Assembly (NCBI GenBank): GCA_031287845.1 | Contig: JAITSI010000064.1 | Span: forward strand, 1-23,069 | DNA from: Puniceicoccales bacterium | GTDB lineage: Bacteria; Verrucomicrobiota; Verrucomicrobiia; Opitutales; JAIRLM01 | Reading direction: 5' to 3' | Length of the DNA: 23,069 bases | Shown here: positions 18,134-23,069 of the stretch, in pieces | Numbering within the stretch: the stretch's first letter is position 1 | How the letters are laid out: every line of letters starts with the position of its first letter | Notes under the pieces: model-generated | The model's input: only the letters and a program-made list of their open reading frames with translations | Database searches by the model: none | Told to the model about the DNA's origin: nothing | Program-made: the position numbers and the translations under genes

Positions 18134-19630
18134 TCAAGAAGATCCTTCCTCCGCGGCGCCTTCCTCCACGGCGCCGGGGCGCAGCAGGTGAAAGCCGTGC
18201 GCCTTCTGGAAAAAGTTGGCCGCGGCCAGCAGATCTCCCTCGCCGTAGGGCCTGCCGATGAGCTGGAGTCCGATGGGCAGGCCCTGTCCGTCCAGTCCGC
18301 AGGGAACGGAGATGGCGGGAAGGCCGGCCAGGTTGGTGCTAACCGTGTAGGCATCGCTCAGGTACATGGCCAGCGGATCCATGTTCCTGGCGCCGATGGG
18401 AAATGCCGTGGTGGCGGCGGTGGGCGTCAGGATGAAGTCCACCTGGGCCAGGGCCTTTTCATAGTCCCGGCGGATGAGCGTGCGCACCCGCTGGGCCCGG
18501 ACGTAGTAGGCGTCCTGGAAGCCGCTGGACAGGACGAAGGCCCCCAGGATGAGCCGCCTTTTGACCTCGTCGCCGAAGCCCTCCGCCCGGGAGCGGCCGT
18601 AGATGTCCACCGCGTCCTCGGCCCCCCTGCTCCGGTGGCCGTAGCGGATGCCGTCGAAGCGGGCCAGGTTGGAAAAGGCCTCCGCCGTGGCGGTGAGGAA
18701 GTAGACGGCGGTGCCGAGCGGGGCGTGGGGCAGGGAAATGGAACGGATGGCACAGCCCTCCCGTTCGAAGAACGCGGCCGCGGCCCGCACCGCCCGTTCC
18801 ACGTCCGGCTGCAGCCCTTCGCCGAAAAATTCCGGCGGAATGCCGATCGTCCAGCTGCGGAAATTCTGCGCCTCGGCGAGCAGGTCCGGCACCGCCAGGC
18901 GGGCGCTTGTGGCATCGTGGCCGTCGGAGCCGGCGATTGTGGCACAGAGGATGGCCACGTCGTCCACGGAGCGGGCCAGGGGACCGACCTGGTCCAGGGA
19001 ACTGGCAAAGGCGGTGACCCCGTAGCGGCTCACCCGGCCATAGGTGGGCTTCAATCCCGTGATTCCGCAGAGGGCAGCCGGCTGGCGAATGGAGCCGCCC
19101 GTGTCCGTCCCAAGTGCCCCCGGAGCCAGTCCCGCCGCAACGGCCGCCGCCGCCCCGCCGCTGCTGCCGCCGGGGACGCGGGAAAGGTCCCAGGGATTGG
19201 CGGTGCAATGGAAGGCGGAATACTCCGTCGACGAACCCATGGCAAATTCGTCCAGGTTGAGCCGGCCCCAGGGAAGGAAGCCGGCGGCGCGCAGCCGGGA
19301 GATGACCGTCGCGTCGTAGGGACTCACATAGGAACCCAGCATGCGGCTGCCGTTGGTGAGCGGCTGGCCGTGGACGGAAATTAGGTCCTTTATGCCGATG
19401 GGGATGCCGTCCCAGCGGCTACGCGCCTGGCCCGACCTGCGCCTCCGGTCCGATTCCTCCGCCCCGCGGAGCAGGTCGTCCCCGTCCCAGGAAATGAAGG
19501 CGCCCAGCCGCGGCTCCAGCGCCGCCGTGCGGGCAAGGATCGCCTCCGCCAGGGCCAGGGCCGTGAGGGAGCCGTCGGCCAGCCCGTCGGCCAGGGACCG
19601 CAGGGAACGGTAGGGAAGGTCCTCGGCCAT
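18134..19630 (-). CDS. gatA: Glutamyl-tRNA(Gln)/aspartyl-tRNA(Asn) amidotransferase subunit A
   Basis: GatA releases ammonia from glutamine for conversion of mischarged Glu-tRNA(Gln) or Asp-tRNA(Asn), as part of the GatCAB complex. The 498-residue product has the amidase Ser-cisSer-Lys triad: K81 in GIPIGIKDLIS, S156 in VPGGSSGGAAA and S180 in GTDTGGSIRQPAA. LNLDEFAMGSSTEYSAF precedes the signature as usual. The start ATG at 19630 overlaps the gatC stop codon by one base (TGATG), which indicates translational coupling. The C-terminus ends with a short acidic Ala/Glu/Gly tail. gatB is not in the window. Confidence 0.97.
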   Translation of the reverse strand: MAEDLPYRSLRSLADGLADGSLTALALAEAILARTAALEPRLGAFISWDGDDLLRGAEESDRRRRSGQARSRWDGIPIGIKDLISVHGQPLTNGSRMLGSYVSPYDATVISRLRAAGFLPWGRLNLDEFAMGSSTEYSAFHCTANPWDLSRVPGGSSGGAAAAVAAGLAPGALGTDTGGSIRQPAALCGITGLKPTYGRVSRYGVTAFASSLDQVGPLARSVDDVAILCATIAGSDGHDATSARLAVPDLLAEAQNFRSWTIGIPPEFFGEGLQPDVERAVRAAAAFFEREGCAIRSISLPHAPLGTAVYFLTATAEAFSNLARFDGIRYGHRSRGAEDAVDIYGRSRAEGFGDEVKRRLILGAFVLSSGFQDAYYVRAQRVRTLIRRDYEKALAQVDFILTPTAATTAFPIGARNMDPLAMYLSDAYTVSTNLAGLPAISVPCGLDGQGLPIGLQLIGRPYGEGDLLAAANFFQKAHGFHLLRPGAVEEGAAEEGSS

Positions 19631-19923
19631 CAGACGTCCTCGAGCACCCGGGGGACGGAAAACAAATTTCCCTCGCGCCGGGGGGCATTGCGCAGGGCCT
19701 CGTCCGTGGAAAAACCGCTTTCCACGGCATCCTCCGCCGGTACCGCCCCTTCGGCAAAGGGATGGGTGGCGGGCTCCACGCCCTCCACGTCCACGGCCAT
19801 CAGCTGCTCCGCGTAGCGGAGAATTTCGGCCAGCTGCCTGCCCAGCCGCTCCCGCTCCTCCTCGCCGAGGGAAATGCGGGCGATGGCCGCCACGGCCGCG
19901 ATGTCCAACGCCTCTTCGCCCAT
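19630..19923 (-). CDS. gatC: Glutamyl-tRNA(Gln)/aspartyl-tRNA(Asn) amidotransferase subunit C
   Basis: GatC is the small subunit that wraps around and stabilises GatA in GatCAB. The 97-residue protein shows the family pattern: LDIAAVAAIARISLGEEER, then a helix with LAEILRYAEQLMAVDVEGVEP and the conserved THPFAEGAVPAEDAV, then a LFSVPRVLED end. The ATG at 19923 is preceded by AGGAAGGGG with about four bases spacing. It is the first gene of the gatC-gatA-ndk group and diverges from yebC across 156 bases that must hold both promoters. I found no convincing boxes in that gap. Confidence 0.93.
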   Translation of the reverse strand: MGEEALDIAAVAAIARISLGEEERERLGRQLAEILRYAEQLMAVDVEGVEPATHPFAEGAVPAEDAVESGFSTDEALRNAPRREGNLFSVPRVLEDV

Positions 19924-20079
19924 TTGTCCCCTTCCTGGTAAAAATTTTGCCCGCCGCAATGCCTTTTTTCCGTAAAATTTTCCGCCCCGGCCCGGGCCAT
20001 CTCCGGCCAATGGAGGAAAAAAGGCTTGCCGAAAAATTCGCCGCCGCCAGGAAGGGAAAAGAAGTGGCGCGGAGGGGCA

Positions 20080-20796
20080 ATGTCGGGGCATAGCAAGTGG
20101 GCGACGACGAAGCGGCACAAGGCCGCGGTCGATGCGAAGCGGGGCAAGCTTTTCAGTCTGCTGAGCAAGGAGTTAACCATCGCCGCCCGGGAGGGCGGCG
20201 GCGATCCGGAGTTCAATCCCCGCCTGCGCAGCTGCATGGCCAAGGCCAAGACCGCCAACATGCCGGCGGACAACGTCACCCGGGCCATCCGCAAGGGAAC
20301 GGGCGACATCCCGGGGGTGGTAATTGAGGAGATGGTGTTCGAGGGCTTCGGCCCCGGCGGCATCGGGGTCATCGTCGAGGTGACGACGGACAACAAAAAC
20401 CGGGCCATTTCCGAGGTGCGCAGCGTGTTTTCCAAGCACGGCGGCAACCTGGCGGCGGCCGGGACCCTGGCCTTCAGCTTTCGGCGCCGGGGGCAGTTTT
20501 TCATCGCGAAGCGGGCCGTGGCGGAGGCAAGGCTGCTGGAGGTGGCCCTGGAAAATGGCGCCGAGGACATCGGCGAGGAGGGAGATCAATTTGAGGTCCT
20601 CTGCCCATTCGAGTCGTTCTACGCGCTGGGCCAGGCCCTGGAGAAGGCGCAAATTCCCTGCGAATCGGCGCAGATTGCCCACGTGCCGACCGGCATTGTG
20701 GAGATCGGCGACGAGTCCACCGCGGCGAAGGCCCTGCACCTATTGGAAAAATTGGAGGAACTGGAGGACGTCACCAATGTCTACGGCAACGTCTAG
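20080..20796 (+). CDS. YebC/PmpR-family protein
   Basis: A conserved cytoplasmic protein; YebC-type members help ribosomes through proline-rich stalls, while PmpR-type members have been described as transcription regulators. The 238-residue product starts with the family signature MSGHSKWATTKRHKAAVDAK. It continues LFSLLSKELTIAAREGGGDP, KAKTANMPADNVTRAIRKGTG, YebC-style EGFGPGGIGVIVEVTTDNKNR and FSKHGGNLAAAGTLAFSF. GGAGG four bases before the ATG at 20080 fixes the start. The next gene starts inside its last 20 bases. Confidence 0.95.
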   Translation: MSGHSKWATTKRHKAAVDAKRGKLFSLLSKELTIAAREGGGDPEFNPRLRSCMAKAKTANMPADNVTRAIRKGTGDIPGVVIEEMVFEGFGPGGIGVIVEVTTDNKNRAISEVRSVFSKHGGNLAAAGTLAFSFRRRGQFFIAKRAVAEARLLEVALENGAEDIGEEGDQFEVLCPFESFYALGQALEKAQIPCESAQIAHVPTGIVEIGDESTAAKALHLLEKLEELEDVTNVYGNV

Positions 20797-21649
20797 CCGC
20801 CGTTTTCCCCTCTGGGCCATGGCCATCGCACTGTGCTGCTCACTGCCACGGCCGGCGGCCGCGCTGTCCCTGCTCGACGCCGATGGCAACCCGCGGGAAG
20901 AGCTGTTGCAGGTTGGCCGCGTCCTGGGCCTGGGGTGGGGATCCACGGCCCGCTCCATCAACGCCTACGCCCAGGCCCACCTGCTCCGCCCGCCGCACCG
21001 GGAGCGCCACCGCATGGCCAATTCCCCCTACGAGAATCGCTGGGACGACCTGCAGCCTGCGCTGGAAGCCCTTGGCATGTTGCAGGCCGTGGATCCGCCG
21101 CCGGGGCACCACGACCATCTGCTGCTCATGGGCCAGACGATCCCCATGATGCGGGGCCAGCTGGAGTTCATCCGCCGCCGCCGGGAAATTTCCTTTGGCC
21201 GGGTGACATTTCTCAGCGGCCGCCGGCCCATCGACCCGGCCATCGACGGCCCCGACCGGCTGACCTCCCTGGCCAAGGACGAGGGCGAGGCGGCCCAAAT
21301 GCTGCTCGACGAGTACTTTCCCGGGGATGGGCGGACCAGCACCGTCGCCGTCCCCATGCACCCGGACGGCCGGCGGCCCAACACCCGGGACACGGTGCGT
21401 GCCTGGCTGGCGGAGGGTCCCGAACCCAGCTCCGTGCTGGTTGTCTCCACCAACCCGTTCATTCCCTACCAGCTGGAAACCGTCCGCGGCGAATTGGCCC
21501 GCGCCTGGCCGGAGGGAAGCTACCGGCTGGCCATCTGCGGCGACGACGTGCACCGGCTCTACCGGCGGGGAAACCGGGTCGCCATCCTGCTGGACTGCCT
21601 GGCCCGCCAGCTCTACACGGAGCTAACCTACCGGGGAGAACTGGATTGA
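20777..21649 (+). CDS. Putative secreted DUF218/YdcF-like protein
   Basis: A 290-residue protein starting within the end of yebC, with GGAGG nine bases before its ATG. The N-terminus looks like a signal peptide (MSTATSSRR, hydrophobic FPLWAMAIALCCSLP, then RPAAALS), so it is probably exported or membrane-anchored. The mature part resembles the YdcF/SanA (DUF218) fold: DHLLLMGQTIPMMRGQLEFI, VTFLSGRRPID, EGEAAQMLLDEYF, NTRDTVRAWL and VLVVSTNPFIPYQLETVRGEL. That order corresponds to the family's glycine loop, SGG-like turn, EA helix, N/T..D helix and late strand. Several family residues differ, so the assignment is tentative. The function of DUF218 proteins is mostly unknown, with proposed envelope roles. 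Its stop overlaps the ybeY start. Confidence 0.55.
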   Translation: MSTATSSRRFPLWAMAIALCCSLPRPAAALSLLDADGNPREELLQVGRVLGLGWGSTARSINAYAQAHLLRPPHRERHRMANSPYENRWDDLQPALEALGMLQAVDPPPGHHDHLLLMGQTIPMMRGQLEFIRRRREISFGRVTFLSGRRPIDPAIDGPDRLTSLAKDEGEAAQMLLDEYFPGDGRTSTVAVPMHPDGRRPNTRDTVRAWLAEGPEPSSVLVVSTNPFIPYQLETVRGELARAWPEGSYRLAICGDDVHRLYRRGNRVAILLDCLARQLYTELTYRGELD

Positions 21650-22170
21650 GTTCCGTCCGCTCCATTTCCATCTACAGCCCCCTCGCCGGGCTGCGCTTCT
21701 CCGAGGATGGCCTGTGCCGCATGCTCGCCGCCATCGACGGCGATGGCCGCTATCCGATCCCGGCCGGTGAGCTTTCCATTGCCCTGCTCGACGATGAAAC
21801 CATCGCGGTGCTGCACGGAAAATTTTTGGGCGATGCGACGCCCACCGACGTGATCACCTTTCCCGGCGACCCGGCCGAGGACTTTGCCGGCGAAATCTGC
21901 GTCGCCGTCCACTGCGCGGCCCGCTCCGCCGCCGAGCGAAAAATTTCCCTCGGCGACGAAATTTCCCTCTACCTCGTCCACGGCTGGCTGCACCTGGCCG
22001 GGCTGGGGGACAAAACCCCGGCGGAGGCGGAGCGCATGCGGTCGGCGGAGCGGGAGCTGCTGGACTACCTGCGGGAATCCGGACTGGCCGTGGAATTCTT
22101 TCTCCGGGCGACCCCATGGCCGACGGTGCAGGTCCGGCCGGCCACCGCCGGAGCCCCCAAATTCCCTTGA
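21646..22170 (+). CDS. ybeY: Endoribonuclease YbeY (variant metal site)
   Basis: YbeY acts in 16S rRNA 3'-end maturation and 70S ribosome quality control. The 174-residue product has LSIALLDDETIAVLHGKFLG, TDVITFPGD, GEICVAVHCA and VHGWLHLAG (H112 and H116). The usual third histidine of HGxLHLxGxDH is absent: the sequence runs GLGDKTPAEAERM. A similar K-D-K-T or DDKTP form occurs in other bacterial YbeY proteins, as I recall in Bacteroidota, so it may be a natural variant. The start is TTG at 21646, overlapping the preceding TGA (TTGA), with GGGGAG about eight bases upstream. No ATG fits. Residues after about 150 are Pro/Ala-rich. Confidence 0.88.
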   Translation: MSSVRSISIYSPLAGLRFSEDGLCRMLAAIDGDGRYPIPAGELSIALLDDETIAVLHGKFLGDATPTDVITFPGDPAEDFAGEICVAVHCAARSAAERKISLGDEISLYLVHGWLHLAGLGDKTPAEAERMRSAERELLDYLRESGLAVEFFLRATPWPTVQVRPATAGAPKFP

Positions 22171-22211
22171 CAGCGGCCGCCGGCGATCGTTGGGTGGCCC
22201 CGGATGGCCCC

Positions 22212-22856
22212 ATGGCAGAGCGCGAGGAGGATGGAAAGCGGGCGGGCAGGCGGGACAACCGGGCTGTCGCCCTACAGCTGCTCTACCTCTACGACGTGTC
22301 ACCGCTGGTGAGCCTGGAGGAGCACTGGCAGGACCTGCGGGAAATGCTTGGCCTGCGGGAAGAAGACTTTACCTTCGCCCGGAAACTGGCCGGCGACACG
22401 CTGGCCCATCTGAAGGAAATTAACGGCCACATCCAGCGCTTTCTGGTCAACTGGTCCCCCTCCCGCCTGGAGCGGGTCCCGGCGGCCATTCTTCGACTGG
22501 CGGTCTGCGAGTTACTCTACCACAAGGATATGCCGCCGGCAGTGGCCATCAACGAGGCCGTTGAGCTGGGCAAGCGCTATGCCAGTCCCGCCTCCGCCCG
22601 CCTGGTCAATGGACTTCTAGACCAGCTGCGCCTGCGGGGAACGGGGGAAGCGGATCCCGGAACCAGCCCTGTCCCGCCGCCGCCGGATCCGGCCGACCCC
22701 TCACCCGGCCCGGCCCTCTCCACCGGAAGCGACCTTTCCCCCGGCCCGGCCCTTTCCCCCGGCCCGGCTCCTTCCCCCGACACCGCCCCTTCCCCCGCTT
22801 TTACCCCCTGCGCCGTGGCCCACGGTTCCTGGGTCCCGGCACTGCACCGGGGATAG
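22212..22856 (+). CDS. nusB: Transcription antitermination factor NusB with Pro/Ser-rich tail
   Basis: NusB pairs with S10 (NusE) at boxA sequences to allow read-through of rRNA operons. Residues about 13-142 are a normal NusB domain: RRDNRAVALQLLYLYDVS, then FLVNWSPSRLERVPAAILRL, AVCELLYHKDMPPAVAINEAVELGKRY and ASARLVNGLLDQL. The tail at about 145-214 is not part of the family. It contains near-repeats of SPGPAL, SPGPAP and SPDTAP and is encoded by a CCCGGCCC-rich stretch. The ATG at 22212 is chosen; the frame is open to an ATG at 22116 inside ybeY. It ends the yebC-DUF218-ybeY-nusB run. Confidence 0.93.
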   Translation: MAEREEDGKRAGRRDNRAVALQLLYLYDVSPLVSLEEHWQDLREMLGLREEDFTFARKLAGDTLAHLKEINGHIQRFLVNWSPSRLERVPAAILRLAVCELLYHKDMPPAVAINEAVELGKRYASPASARLVNGLLDQLRLRGTGEADPGTSPVPPPPDPADPSPGPALSTGSDLSPGPALSPGPAPSPDTAPSPAFTPCAVAHGSWVPALHRG

Positions 22857-22874
22857 GGGACTGGATTGACGGAA

Positions 22875-23069
22875 CTAATCCTGGGCCGCGTCGGCCGAAG
22901 AAGGTTTCAGTTCGGATTCGGATTCCCAAATAAGTTTCCGTAAGGGTCCCAGTAAAGGGTTCCACTGGGATTTCGAAATAGATTCCAAATTGGATAACGA
23001 TTGAGATCTGCGAAAGCCTCGCTGCGAAAGGGGCAGGAATGAGAGTTGCGAAGAGGGCTCGGACAAAGA
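22875..23069 (-). CDS. 3' end of an unidentified Ser-rich protein
   Basis: The frame is open from the window edge to a TAG at 22875-22877 and so covers the last 64 codons of a gene that begins outside the window. The fragment is rich in Ser, Leu, Gln and Arg, with repeated SLS/SES-like motifs, and ends KPSSADAAQD. It is AT-richer than its neighbours, like the other unidentified genes here. No family recognised. It converges with nusB, with 18 bases between the stops and no visible terminator. Confidence 0.4.
   Translation of the reverse strand, partial: SLSEPSSQLSFLPLSQRGFRRSQSLSNLESISKSQWNPLLGPLRKLIWESESELKPSSADAAQD

Noticed and set aside
17156..19384. 742-codon plus-strand ORF opposite rpsU, ndk and gatA
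   Set aside because: Covers three unmistakable minus-strand genes, so it is a shadow frame caused by high GC.

Overview
This is a GC-rich bacterial chromosome segment of about 23 kb, almost entirely housekeeping genes with a few unidentified accessory genes between them. A Kdo transferase and a type V autotransporter point to a Gram-negative (LPS-bearing) envelope. A CesT-type chaperone points to a type III secretion system elsewhere in the genome. The style of the RNA polymerase omega subunit and several AT-richer genes with paired hydrophobic segments suggest a host-associated member of the PVC group, most likely Verrucomicrobiota. The taxonomic call is inference, not proof.

Layout. 31-1020 (-): multi-pass membrane protein of unknown function with palindromes in its promoter region. 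1132-1834: gene-poor, with two copies of a dispersed GC-rich repeat flanking a possible gene remnant. 1835-3010 (-): tRNA-Gly(CCC) followed by prfA. 3147-5063 (+): CesT-like chaperone, a small ORF directly downstream that could be its effector partner, and dprA. 5335-5634 (-): small hydrophobic protein. 5932-8489 (+): secreted M23 peptidase, rpoZ, smpB, then another small protein with paired hydrophobic segments. 8847-13804 (-): waaA then dnaE, seven bases apart. 14023-17157 (-): autotransporter. 17336-19923 (-): gatC-gatA-ndk-rpsU. 20080-22856 (+): yebC, a secreted DUF218/YdcF-like protein, ybeY and nusB, overlapping or tightly packed. 22875-23069 (-): 3' end of an unidentified gene running off the window.

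How the genes work together. Most serve translation or its quality control: tRNA-Gly, RF1, SmpB, GatCA, S21, YebC and YbeY. Transcription (omega, NusB), replication and competence (DnaE, DprA) and envelope biogenesis (WaaA, M23 peptidase, autotransporter) are also represented. gatB is not in the window.

The most striking feature is not a gene. Most of the longer intergenic gaps hold one or more copies of the same modular, hairpin-rich element of about 70-200 bp. At least seven copies, in both orientations, sit hard against gene 3' ends, and in three cases the neighbouring gene's stop codon lies inside the element's conserved right end. A second theme is a scattered set of possible type III secretion genes: the chaperone, the small ORF after it, and three proteins with Inc-like hydrophobic regions. 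No CRISPR array, insertion sequence, rRNA or phage gene was seen.
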